Source: Erythrocercus mccallii (taxonomy: Eukaryota > Chordata > Aves > Passeriformes > Dicruridae). From it: DNA of 64,000 bases. Both the position numbers and the translations under genes were made by a program. The notes beneath the pieces are model-generated. The model was not told the origin of the DNA. It saw only the letters and a list, made by a program, of their open reading frames with translations, and searched no databases. How positions within the stretch are numbered: position 1 is the stretch's first letter; every line of letters begins with the position of its first letter. The DNA is taken from contig VZRG01000778.1 in the NCBI GenBank assembly GCA_013397435.1, positions 248,001 to 312,000 of the forward strand, read 5' to 3'. Shown one piece after another: positions 25,960-37,887 of this stretch.

Positions 25960-26900
25960 CCTCCCCATCACACCTGGGCAGGGGCCAGCCTCAGCGCAGT
26001 GCCCAGGGGAGCGCCTGGAGCTCTGGCAGCCCGGGCAGCAGCTCCCAGCCGGGTTCGTGTTAGCAGCGGGGGCAAATGTTCCCTCTATGGCACGGCCCTG
26101 CGGCGGGGCACCTCCACCCTCACTGCAGCGCTTAGCACGTCCAAGGGCCACAATGCATCCCCTCGGAAGCGCTGACATCCCCGCATGCTGCAGGCAGCCG
26201 CTACCCGGCTACATCTCCAGAGCCAGTCCTGCCTCCAGGCACAAAATCCGGGGCGCAGCAGAGCCAGACGGGTTGTGCCAAGGGAGGGCAATAACCTGAG
26301 CTCCCGAAGCAGCAGCGGCTGCTGCCTGCCCTGCTGCCCGCGGATGGGCTGCAGGTTCCCAGCAGGACACTTCAGAGGCGCAGCCAGCAGCTGGAAGCAC
26401 TTCAGAGGCATACCCTGTGAGACAGGAACGGCACTTGCAAGGGAGACACACGAGACGAGCTTCCAGGGCTGTAAAACAGCTCCCTGGAGCCCTAATAAAC
26501 AAACCAATTTAGGTTTATTCTGCTCCACGGCGCAGCTGCAGAAGCAGCAGCACACCGCAGGGCTGACAGGAGCAAAAGGGGCTCGGCGCCGGGGAGCACA
26601 GCCTGGCTGCAGGGACAAAGGTGCCCTGCAAGGCGCCCTGGCTCACACAGCCAGCCCCGCGCTCGGAATCGTGACGGAGCACACGTGGGGGATCATATTT
26701 GGAAGCGAACAACACGGGTAACAGGGTCAGCCCCTGTTAATGAGGAGACCACCCTGGAGCACAGCGAGAAGGCGCGCCCGTGGCAGGAGCGCAGAGAACA
26801 CGGCACTGCCCGGAGCGGGCAGGAGCAGCGGGCACCACAGCACCACATCGCATGGCACCGCAAGGCGACAGCACACCTGCTCCCCAGGCAGAGCCAGCCA
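25960..26900. promoter_or_regulatory. Weak CpG island or GC-rich block
   Basis: This block of about 0.9 kb is clearly GC-rich against its surroundings. I counted roughly 54 CpG dinucleotides by eye over 15 lines of 60 bases. All open frames inside it (up to 178 codons on each strand) are what GC-rich DNA gives by chance, overlap one another on both strands, and show no known domain. It could be a lncRNA or distal promoter, a GC-rich remnant of an LTR retroelement, or a recombination-driven GC-biased patch. No TATA box or paired LTR ends were identified. Confidence 0.4.
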
Positions 26901-29879
26901 GAGCCAGTGCCTGCTGGGGCTCCTGAGGCCCTTCAGGACCACCAGGTGCACCCCGGTCAAAGTACAAATGCGATCAGCTCTCAGGAGGAGAAAGACTTCT
27001 TACACCAATCACCTCCAATCTGACTTAGAAAGAAATCAAATATGGAGAAAAATAAATGAAAAGTTAGAAAGGGCTACAATATTTTACGTCATCGATTGTA
27101 TTTTCTCATTTTGTTTTGTTTTCATGGCACATAACAGAGATACTACTTTAAGCCTAGAACAAAATCTGAGAGTCAGTGGTGACAGTAAGAGAATAAAAAC
27201 ATCCTGTACCTCTGCCCTCGTTTTAACACTGATTTCACTAACCACATTACTCTCAGCACCATAAAGTGGCTGAGGCCAAGTTACTTGGTGCAACTAGTCT
27301 CTCTGTTGCAGAAGAGGCTACAGCTACTCTCCAGATTCTTTCTCTTTCTCATGGGAGTACTTCAGGAACACTGTATTTTACATCTAAAGCAGAGCAGAGC
27401 TAGCATACACTTTTCCTTGGGAGAAAAAATCCTGTAACAGTCACTGCAGTGTGCACCAGCAAGAACCAGCACCTCACACCACAGCTATAAAATGCCCACC
27501 TGTTCCTCCTGCACTGCAGCATTGGCAGAGCCTGGAGGGCAGCCACTCCAGGGCTTTTATAAAGACCCTGTTCCACTGTTCATTCCTCTAGAGAGGATGG
27601 GGAAGTTCCATAGACACTTTCAAGAACAACTAAACTTTAAGTACAAAGCACATCACAGGAGAACCTGGAAGGGAGCAGTAGATATCCAGCTTGACACAAG
27701 TTGGAAAGAGTTTCCATCTGTATGGCAAATTGCTCAGTCCTCTTCAGTTGTATTCAAATATTATCTTCACACTGCCACAGCAGGAATTTTGCCTATATTG
27801 AGCTCATTACAGGTTTTGCATGGGCATACTTAATGCTCCTCTTTCCTTTCTACTCCTCAAATCTTCCCACCTTTAAGAAAATTTAGCACCTGCATAGCCT
27901 TTATATTCTGTGCAGACACCAAGGACAGGAGCCCAGCACACTGCACTGCAGCTCTCAGGTGTGTCACCCGCACAACCACACTGCCCACATTCCTACACCA
28001 CTCCCAGGCTGCAGCCCTGCTGAAGGTGAGCAAACCCCACTGCTGTCAGCCACAGCTTCTCATGCTCTGCACCTTTACCTAGGTCTGTGCTCACAGGGTC
28101 AGCCAACCCATCAGCATTTCTGAAAGCTGCCCCCAGCCAGTGGCTAAAGCAGACCCCATGAAAGGAGCTGCTGATGTGCAATTTGCAGAGGAGGAAACAA
28201 TCTCAGAAAGTATGTTGTGGGACAGACCTCTGCCCACTCTACCAAATCATGTCACCTTCACTTGCACAATACAAGAGCACATTTGACTGTTAAGATGTTT
28301 TTGGGGAACAAGACTTAACGTATAAAGATGATAAAATTCTACCCACCCAGTGTTCACTGAAAAGGACTTTGTCTATTGCTTTGATTATTTATCAAAATTC
28401 AAAATAAATCTGTTTTCTCAGTGGTTACAATATCATAATCATTTCCTATCCCCCTTCCCAAAAACCATTAATAGCAAAGGTATTTCACAGGCAAACATTT
28501 CTCTTTTAAAAGGCAGAGCTCATCTTATTTTAGAATCCAGCATCTATGCCAAGACTTCACACTGTGCTGAATGCATTACAACATCTACCAAAAGTGCAAA
28601 ATACATTTTAAAAATGGCCAGGCAATACACTGAATAGCTGTGGTTTCTGAACACTTGCCAGTTTTAGTTAGAGGAGGTTTTTTTACTCTGTGTAACTTAT
28701 GGGCACATTGAGAAAGATATGTGTAAAATGCTCTTGCAATCTACTATATCACAGCAAGGAGATTTGCAAATACTTTTGTTCACTGAAGCACAACACATCC
28801 AGAACTACCCCTGTATTTCCCTTCCCCGTCATGTGGTGTTATTCCTTTTCAACACGAAATACCGTATAAAGAAATTACTTTTGGCAGTTACAAACAAAGT
28901 CAAGAATATGTTCTGGTTATTTGTGGGAATAGGATGCTGTGACAACCAGGGTAAAAGTTACTAGTTTTTTATTAAGTTTAAAACCAAGACAAGTTAGCCC
29001 CTCAGAAAAAAGATAAAAGTAGTAGGAATCACAGTGTGCAAAATCTTAGCCTATGATGAGTCAGATTAATGAATGGCTTGCTTGCTAGAACTGCTTGTGA
29101 GTACAGTAATGCAAGAACCAACCAGATAGAAGATGAAGGATTTAGGACTCATACCCAGATCTGATATGAAAACATGATCTGAACTTCTGCCAAATATCAG
29201 CACAATCCTGATATGAGCTTGCAAATAGGTTGGGATGATTCTTTTCCTATTACACTTTAGTTACGGGCACTTCTGGGGAAAGAAAAGAGCAGAGGGAGAA
29301 GCCAGCAAACCAGCAGGCAGCCTTTGTGAAAGAGACTGAAACAGGATCAGGGTTCTCCCTAAGGGGAGAAAAATAGCTGCAGATGAGTGGAGTAAGAGAG
29401 AAATGTAGATGAAAGCAGAAGGCAGCTTAAAAGATTTTTAAAAGCCCAGCAGCAAGAACTAGTGGAACCCTGATTTCATTAAGCAGGTCAGAGATAACAG
29501 ATCAGAGGGTGAGAAACCAGAGCTTGTTGGTCATTTTCTAAGTTGTTTTTTCAAAAGAAAATTAGTTGAAATCAAAGCTTTTGGCAGTAACATACACACT
29601 AAGTTTGTCTGGAACATTTTCTTGGGTACAAGATGGCATTTCTGATCAGAGAAATCACCTCCCAAGAGCAGCCAACAACCCTGTCACTAGGCCAGAGCCC
29701 TGGAATAGCACTGCAATCCCTGCACCAAAGGTGAGGGAATCCCAGGCTAACAGCGACCCTGAACAGTGAGTCTACCTGACCTCACCCACAGTCTGTACAT
29801 GCACCAGCCCATAGAGCTCCATTCTGCACCCAAACTAACAAACACACCTGCTCTTCTGACATAGCTGGGTTATTTTCAC
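26901..29879. other. Non-coding stretch
   Basis: Ordinary AT-rich sequence. A donor-like AAG|GTGAGG at 29728-29736 follows an open frame (29566-29727), but the acceptor side is poor. I do not call an exon. Confidence 0.45.
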
Positions 29880-29900
29880 AAAAAAAAAAAAAAAAAAAAA
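29880..29900 (+). repeat. Poly(A) tract, 21 A
   Basis: An uninterrupted run of 21 adenines. It is not preceded by a recognisable retrotransposon or retrogene body, and AATAAA is not visible immediately upstream, so I treat it as a mononucleotide repeat and not a retroposon tail. Confidence 0.95.
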
Positions 29901-31439
29901 TCACACCAACCCTGTCTAGTGTCTCTGCACCTTCCAGGAGGAACTACCTTGAGTGTGTCTGTACCCAAATCCCACCCAAGCCACTGCCATTGTCATTGGG
30001 TAATCTGCAGGTCCAGAAAATTCCACATATCTTAATATCACTAATAGTTTTGTTTAAATTTTGTCACTTCATTTTGAGATGTAACTAAAAAGGAAATGAT
30101 ATTCATATATTCCCTTATCCACAAAAAATTCATTCAAATCCATATAAACAAAAATTTTATAAAGCTGAAGGAAACATTTTCTCATGACTGAAAAAGAAAA
30201 ACCAAGAGGAGGTTTTACTTCATTTCCTCATTCAACATTTTGTTCAAATCCATATATTCATGTGAATGCTCTGCAGGCACTGATTATACTAATTCTCTGT
30301 CTTCCAGTGGGAAGATGTCCCATCTGAGCTGTACAAGTTCAAATGCAGTTCGTGGCCATGCCACAGATATATTTTTATCTTCTCTGTGTATTTTTATTTT
30401 CTCTGTGTTTTTCAGTTACTATTTTATCTTTCCTTCCACTTGTCCAGGCAGTTCTACTAACGAACCTTATGAAGTTCCTGTGGAAAGAGGAGATTGCATG
30501 TTAGTTCCAAAAATGGCTCCAGGTGCATACAAGCACCTCAGGAAACACTTGGTGTATGTATAGAGAACAAACACCTGCAGATTTCTACCTTAGTTACTCA
30601 AAAGTGCTCGGCTCTCATGATTGTCCAACAGGTAAAATTTGTGCGGATTCATGTGCCCTGAGCTGATTTCAGGTCTTGGAACAATGACTGCATCAGTCAC
30701 TTTCTCGTGTATGGAAATGAATACAGCTACTAATTTTGAGAACAGTATTACTCACTCCTGAAACTGAGCATGCTAGTTATTTACAGCACAATTTACAGCT
30801 TGACCATTAGTCAGCTGTTAAATTATGCCTTGTGATAAAAGAAGGTTTAGATCTGCTTCCTGAACAAATATGATCAAGCTTGCAAAAAGTGAAAGCAGAT
30901 GGGAAGTTCTATTGCAAATTACTGCAGAAACAAAAAAGGAAAAAAATTAATGGTGAAATATTGATGAAAATAAAATTCAGATGGAATGAGATAATGTGCA
31001 AATCACTTGGTGAAAAATACATCTGCAAATATGATTTAAGAGACATTTCAGTTCCATGGTTACACATTTAATTTTCCAAACCATGAAATGTTCCATTATT
31101 GTAATAGCTTTGATTGGCTGTGATTCTGCCAGCAAAACTACTACAGCATTGTTATAATGACAAATTTTGATGCAAGAAAGGGCTATTATATAAGAATGAC
31201 TCTTTCAGATATTTATAGAAAGAGTTTTTATTTATTTAAGAAGCTATAATGAGAGAGGGTGGATTGAAAACAAAGAAGGAAAGAAAATTGGGGCCAATCA
31301 ATATAATGTTCTCAATCAGTCTAAGTTTTTTCACATTTTAAATTGTTTCAAGGCTTCAGAAAAACACAGAAGGAATCTACAGCTTTTACTGGTTTTTTAA
31401 GATGTGTGTTTTCACCTCTCTGTTATGACTATTCACTGA

Positions 31440-31522
31440 TTCCTTCCTTCCTTCCTTCCTTCCTTCCTTCCTTCCTTCCTTCCTTCCTTCCTTCCTTCCT
31501 TCCTTCCTTCCTTCCTTCCTTC
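31440..31522 (+). repeat. (TTCC)n microsatellite, pure
   Basis: About 20.75 uninterrupted copies of TTCC over 83 bp, flanked by unique sequence (ACTGA on the left, TCCTGTCC on the right). The opposite strand is a GGAA repeat, which can act as an array of ETS-factor core sites. A tract this pure should be highly polymorphic in length. Confidence 0.98.
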
Positions 31523-32258
31523 TCCTGTCCCCATTTTTCACCCACATGATAGTTTGGAGTTGAAAATATATTTTCCTGTTATCTTTCTATTTTTTTTCAT
31601 GACTATTCAGATAGGGCAACAATTGTCCAGAAACAAACTATAAATATATTAATATTTCGTTAGCTAGCTACCCATCCATGTATACAGATACATATTAAAT
31701 AAATGTGTGAATCTGAGGCAAAATTAATGACAAAGGTCAAGGAATACCACACAATCCCACCATAATAAGCCTCAGAAAGAATATCCAATTATTGTAATAA
31801 TACATTTGAAGTATAATAAAAATTTAATGTGGGGACTCATTTTCATTTAAATTTCACAAGTGTTGTGGGAAATACCTTTCATCACCCCTCTTGAAACCTG
31901 AGAGCAAAACCACCACTTAGTGCTAGGAAGTTCAAGTGTAAATTTGTAAAATAAATCTTCTTTTGTCCTCTGGGGGTAAACTAGATTAGCAGACAAAAGC
32001 AGGAGAAGTAAAAATACAGCTACAAGCACATTCAGCAAATAAAGGCAACAAACAGGAAGGTGCATGTTGCAAGCAACAGTCTGGTAAAATTATGTTTTTT
32101 TTTTTTTTCAAATATAAGCAAAAAGTTCAGAATTAAAATCCATTAGTGAATAAGGTAATGGATTTGTGACAATCCCAGAGACCAGGCTTCAATGTATTAA
32201 GCTCTCTATCAATCTGCTTCTGCTGATTGTATTTTCTGTCCTCCAAGAATGTGCCTAC

Positions 32259-32350
32259 CTTCAATATCCAAAGGGAGACTAAATGGCCCAGTGCAGCTCC
32301 AATGTAGTGACAGAAGTCAGGCATTAACCCAGCAACTCTTAGTGCTCTTC
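32259..32350 (-). CDS. Candidate internal exon (30 codons), unknown gene
   Basis: On the - strand a long pyrimidine tract (TTTCCTTTCTCTTTTTCTGG, then TCTCTTAAG) precedes 92 nt that end at AAG|GTAGGC. Only one frame is open; it begins with two bases completing a codon and ends in phase 0. The translation begins RALRVAGLMPDFCHYIGAAL and ends GHLVSLWILK, mildly hydrophobic at the end. The other two frames hit stops early. The acceptor is among the best in the window; the donor (GTAGGC) is second-rate. It would join in phase to 25585-25724 downstream and to 48829-48874 upstream. No family is recognised. Confidence 0.3.
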
Positions 32351-35300
32351 CTTAAGAGACCAGAAAAAGAGAAAGGAAACACCCTCACAGCTTTTACTGT
32401 TTTCTCCACATTGCAAGGCATGTCTTAATATACAGCTCAGCATACAAAGAACAGTATAATTGGTGAAAGTTATAAACTTGCTCTACAGACCTGTGTCTAA
32501 ATAAGTTTCCTTCTGCAACTTTCCTATTGTGGGGTGGCATGTTAAGGTGGCAGCCAGAGCAGCAATCCAAGAGGTTCTCACGTCACAGGACCCTGTGCCT
32601 CAGTGATAAACCACCAGATGCCTTCAGTGTACAAACATCCAGCACAGGCCTGGAGGTTTGAGAGTCCTGGGAAAGTCCTACTGCTCGTGCTTTTTCCAAG
32701 CTGCTGAGCCATGAAACTCTCACCAAATGGTCAGAGGCACAAGCCTTTGTGTCACAGCTCTGCCACTTTTCACAGGGAACTCACTTGTAGACTGTGGCAA
32801 GCTCCCATTTGTGTCACTGTGGGGATGCCCACACCTCCGATACCAAACTTGCTGGACTGAGTCCATCTGTTGTTGCCTCCTTATTTTGTGGCTGTTGGGA
32901 GCCTGGACAGACAGCTTGCAGTGCCTCTCAAAACACTGTGTGGGCAACACCATGATCTGCAGGGCCAGGACCAGATTTCTAACACCATCACCATATGTCT
33001 TCTGTCAGAGCACATAGCATGGATGTCAAGTCCAAGGAAGAGCTCTCTCGTTAGACATTTTCAGGCTCCTCTTAGGCCATTTGGACATGCTCTTATGGTT
33101 CCCACCAAGTATCCTGCAGAGCCAGGGTCTTGGCAACAAAGCCCTTGCATTCACAAGTGAATGAGCATGGAAATTGTTTCATTAATGGCTCTGCACACAC
33201 ACTGAACTACCTCAATAACAATAGACTACCAGTTTTTCATGTTACAGAGGGCTTGAATAAATGAATATGCATCCCACCTCTGTATTATAGTCACAATCTA
33301 CCTGGCTGAAGGAGATACCTAAATTCCTCACTGAACATCTACTACAAGTGCACACAGAGCTGACTCAACATCGCTCTCAGTGCCACACTCAGCAAGGCAA
33401 TTCCATCGGACCTGGGAGGATGACGGTGTTCTGCACTGGAGGCTTTGAGAGTAAGATGATTCAGAATGAGTGATTCCAAAAAAGCCTCTAGATTCATTCC
33501 CATCTGCCCTACTCCCACACCACACTCAGTGTGTTTCTTCCCACTCACTAATAACAGCTCTTGCCTCCTACATGCTATCAACACCTGACTGTCTTTTCTC
33601 ACTGCAAGAGAGTAAGCGCTTATAATGCATTCAAAGCACAATTTTGTCTGACACGTTTGTTTTAGCTAATTCTCTTAAGGGTTTTTTTTTCCCTGCTAGA
33701 GCTGTTTCATTTGTAGGAGCAAATAAGCCTGAATGTCTCCTGCCACATCTGCTATCATCCCCTTATTCAATAGGCTGCAAAAGGTTACACTTCACACAAC
33801 GGGATTGCCTTTTCCCACACACACTGAACCTGATGAGAAAATCATGACCAGATAGGTACCTCTCCATTCATCCCTTCTGTACCTATCTGACATGCTGTGG
33901 CAAGCAAAAAGCTGGGTATTGATTCCTATGTGGCCAGTCCTGCCTTTTCCAGCCTTGCAAACAAAATGCACTGATCTCAGGCAGTGCTACACCTTGAAAT
34001 ACTTCCATGATTTTCTCTTATGCTTAGGTCTTTATAGATCTTATAGCCACCTTATAATTCAACAGACAAGGTTCAAGTGAAAAAATAAGATTGAGAGAAC
34101 ACAGTTAACACTCTCCCTGACCACGCTTAACAGGACACAGCCCTGCTCCCAGATGTAGAGCATGTTTTCTTTCTCAAGTAAGCTCATCGTGGTGATTGGG
34201 ACTCCTGGCAGGCCACAAGGGAATCTATCTAGCCAGAAGGCTTTAATGCTGGTTTAGGACCATAATAATGAATCAAAATGTTCTGCCAACATTGAGTTTT
34301 TCACAAAAGAAAACAAATAAATCTAGCCAGCAACATTTCTACACTGGCTCCTCTATTTTTAAAGTGTTCACTTTCCCACCTAATGATTAAACTCAGCAAG
34401 GAAAAATGAGGGAAGATAGAGAATCTAAGTTCAAAAAATTTCAGCATATGGAATAAAAAGTTTCCAAAAGCTCAGGCTGACTAACACTGTCACGCTAGAA
34501 AAATTGAGAGAGAAATACAGGCCAGCATGAACTCTAACCTTAATATTACTGCAACTTTATCCACTTATTTTACCATGGTTTCCTAAAAAATGAGGCTCAC
34601 ACAGTCACATAAAGCCAGCTTGTCTGTGTCTGATTATAAATCCTTCTCCTCCAGTAACTTCTGAAGCCATTGGCCAATTTTAACCAACTCTGCCAGAAAA
34701 GCAGAGGTCTGAAAAATAAACACCTCCTATTTCTAACATGGAGACAAGAGAAATCCTCTGAAGACCCAGGCCTACTTTGCACTTCCACATGTTCTGGAAA
34801 TGTGGGAGCAGTCTTGCATTATCTGTTTCACTGAATTTTGATGGATGGACACAATGTTGGCACAAACAGTAGCTGCAACAGGCACTCACATGACATCACA
34901 CATAGGACCTTGGCTATCTCCCCTCAGTTTGGGAGACCAAAGTGAAGGATAGGAGCAAGAAAGACATCCAGTCTGACAAGGCCAGCAAAAAACTGCCAAT
35001 GATTTTATCAAGTTGGGCACAATGGGCCCTCAGCAATGCAGTGAACAACTCCATCCACTTTCCAAGGCACAGCCAAGATGCAGGGAGATACTCTTGCATC
35101 AACCTTTTCAAAAGCTGCCTTCATTTGGTTCCATGCTGTTCTGTAGCACAGAGTCAGCAAGTGCAATTTCTGAGCATGACATCTGTGCTTGCAGGAGAGG
35201 GAAGACAGCACCCCGATATACACAGGTGTTCATATTGTAAAGCATGTGTCCAGAAAGCTGAGTGTACAAAAAGAGAAGTGCCCTTTGTGCACTCTTTTGG

Positions 35301-35869
35301 GAGCTGGGAGCCACATTAACAGCTGTACAATGGGAGGAGAGTAAGCAAGATCAGCTAGGTCAATTAGATGCAGAAGTAAATGGGAAACCTCAGCTACAAA
35401 TTTTCTGTAGACCCTAGGTTCTGCAGGAGCACAGGAATTCACCAGTCTCACTATTTATTTAGAATTATGCAGGTTTTCCACAACCAGGATTTTCCACCTC
35501 TCCAATAACCAGTATACTGTGCACTCTTATGAGCCAGTTGTTTCCTGCCTGGTTAAATAAGCTCACTACTTACTGTAAATTCCATGTTTGCAACTACAAT
35601 CAGCTGATCTTATCCCTGCAGAGTTTTATCGGGTGTAAGAATGAAGAGGCTCTACACTCCCATACACAAGGGAGAGGGAATACCGAGATGAGCACCTCCC
35701 ATCCCCACCTTCCCATCGCATTCCACACACTCACACACCTGTGCCAGACAGCACAGGGCATCCCAGCCCCTTGCTGGGACCAGGGCCTCCTCCCCAGCAT
35801 GGCCAGCAGAGCCCTGGCAGGTGGGAGCAGGGCAGAGGAGGGCAGAGGAAGGTTGGCCAGGGTGCTGAC
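32351..35869. other. Non-coding stretch
   Basis: Scattered ORFs of 60-125 codons on both strands around 32720-33160 and 34914-35319 overlap each other and show no known domain. A possible 33-nt exon with a CAT|GTGAGT donor at 34888-34920 (- strand) is too short to support. Confidence 0.45.
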
Positions 35870-36037
35870 CTGAACCAGGCGTGCCAGGGAACCATGGATG
35901 ATGACAGCACAAGTATTCCTTGGCATGACTTCATTTTCTTCAGGTTCATAATTCACTACTGCAGTTTCCCAAGGATTCTTCCTATGCTTGAGCCTTTTCA
36001 GAGGTGACAGGGGAAGGGAGTATTTCACCTTCCCCTG
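35870..36037 (-). CDS. Candidate exon (56 codons), unknown gene
   Basis: On the - strand the frame is open across 168 nt between an acceptor-like GGGCAG and a donor-like CAG|GTCAGC, phase 0 at both ends. The translation includes RKNPWETAVVNYEPEENEVM and then PRNTCAVIIHGSLARLVQ. The mix of charged, polar and aromatic residues looks more protein-like than most chance frames here. The donor is non-optimal and the acceptor's pyrimidine tract is poor. The frame also runs on for about 150 codons in total, because the region is GC-richer than its surroundings. I recognise no family and cannot link it in phase to 32259-32350. Confidence 0.25.
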
Positions 36038-37836
36038 CTGCCCAAATAGAGCATGTATCACAGTTATTCAATAAGCAGCAGCTGGTAGTCTTGAAAGTCA
36101 TGCCTGAATATTAAGCTACAAATTATCACGATTTTCTTAAACTGATGCCAAAGGCTTAATGAAATACAAAGCTCCTGATGCTAGACATTGTACCAAAACC
36201 CAGAACCCAAGTTCCTGCTTAGGACTCAGGGTTGCCACAATATATTAATGTTGGCCAAGAAGATTCCTTGAAATTGGTTCAACTCCATAGATATTTTTGG
36301 AAATCTCCTCTGCTCCTAAACTTCTTCAGAACTTCTTACGGTCAAAGCAGGTCCTCATTCCCTTGCACAGAACCTGGCTCTGCATAAGAGTGTCTTTGTC
36401 CACTCAAGACACTTCTGCAAAGCCATGACTGTCAGGCAGTTAAATCCAACCACCCAGTTTGGTTGGCTGCCTGCAGTGGCATGAAGCCTTACACAAAGGC
36501 TGCAAAACACTAACGACCTGCCCACTAACTAAATTGAACTGGATTGATTTTCAAACTCCTGCGGAAAGACTGCTTCCAAGACCCGAGTAAGCTAGCATTT
36601 AGGAAGCTCAAATACTTCCACAGCGTCTGCAGTCACATCTGTAATTTCTCCCTTGCTTGCAAGAAAAAATTTGCAGAACAGGCCAGCAATCAGACCACAA
36701 ACAGTTTTTAATTCAGAGAAACAAAGCTGAAATATTGAAAATATGTGCTGAAGTTGTAATCAACACAAATCACTGTCCATGCACCTCTTCCTCATTATAT
36801 TGTGATTTCCTCCTCCATCCATTTATATGCCTCTCCTAAGCCCTCCCACACTGGATATTTCCAGAATCCCTCACCTACCAACCTGCACCTTCCTTAACCC
36901 CCACCTGGCTTCTGTCTCTCCCTGCTCCTCCATCCAGAAGTTTCCCTCCCCCCTGGAACACAGCAATGCTCCTGTTGTATTCCAGAGTACCCAAGCTCTG
37001 GTTTCCCTGTCCCTCTAAGTACACCAGACAGAGGAATTCCCCTTTCAGACTATGTACCTTCTGACTTTTGCTACCATACAAAGGAAAACATTTCTCCACA
37101 CACAACAGAAAACAGCCCTGTGTTAATCTGGGCACAAATTTGTTCACTTGGGACACTGCCTAACCTCTCACTGGGCTGTCGTATCACAGACAAGCTTTCA
37201 GACTCACTTTCCCCAAAAGCCAAAGAGGCAGATCGGGTCAGATTTAGGACACTAGAGAGAGAGCCTTTGCTAGCTGTGATTCTGCCCTAATGCTCCTCTC
37301 AGTCAAGAGGCCTCCTCAGGTTATGGTGGCCATTTATAACCAGGATTTTACTTCAGTTAAAATGATGCAAATCATTTAAGTTTTGCAAAAAAAGCAAAAA
37401 AAAATCACCAACACTTCGGCACAATTTCCAGTGAAAAGGCACAATGTTGTTGCAGCTTGAGAACAGTGAGAAAAGCTCCTGATGTCAGCACTACAGAGAT
37501 GGGGAACAGCATTCCCCCCAGGACAAAGGCCTCCACACCTCTGGCATACTTCCTCCATGAAAATATGCTGTAAGCTGCAGTTCCAGAACTGACACATCCC
37601 ACCCTTTGTGACCCTTCACTGTTTTGCTGGCTACCTCCCAGCAGTCTCATACCAGCTGTGTGCCAGCAAGTGGGGTGGAAAGTACCTGTGGCCACTGAGA
37701 ACTGCTATTCCACACAGACTGCTCACCAACACAGACCTTGGCACAAGCTGCTACTGCAAACTGAGGATGGCACCTCCACAGATAATAGCACAGAAGGGCT
37801 TCAGGAGGAACACTGTGCAGCTTCTGCTTCGGTAAT
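36038..37836. other. Non-coding stretch
   Basis: The 93-codon - strand frame at 36875-37156 ends in a TAG that lies exactly at a good TAG|GTGAGG donor. The sequence upstream is purine-rich with no acceptor. I do not call an exon. Confidence 0.45.
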
Positions 37837-37887
37837 GAATCACAGAATCATAGAACCATTTAGGTTGGAAAAGACCCTTAAGAACAA
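37837..37887 (-). mobile_element. CR1 LINE, extreme 3' end
   Basis: The + strand reads GAATCACAGAATCATAGAAC, then CATTTAGGTTGGAAAAGACC and CTTAAGAAC. This is the reverse complement of the well-known end of avian CR1 elements, which finish with repeats of the type ATTCTATGATTCTGTG. The element therefore points along the - strand, with its 3' end at the lower coordinate, and is 5'-truncated after only about 50 bp, as most CR1 copies are. This is the clearest single sign that the DNA is avian. Confidence 0.93.

Noticed and set aside
26085..26721. Overlapping 177- and 178-codon ORFs on opposite strands
   Set aside because: GC-rich DNA has few stop codons; the two frames mirror each other and neither shows a domain.
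29566..29769. Open frame ending near AAG|GTGAGG and followed by an A21 run, considered as a retrogene with a poly(A) tail
   Set aside because: No recognisable parent protein, no polyadenylation signal before the A run, and no flanking duplication seen.
36875..37156. A - strand 93-codon ORF ending at a TAG|GTGAGG donor
   Set aside because: The frame's stop codon is the last codon before the donor, and the upstream sequence has no acceptor-like pyrimidine tract.
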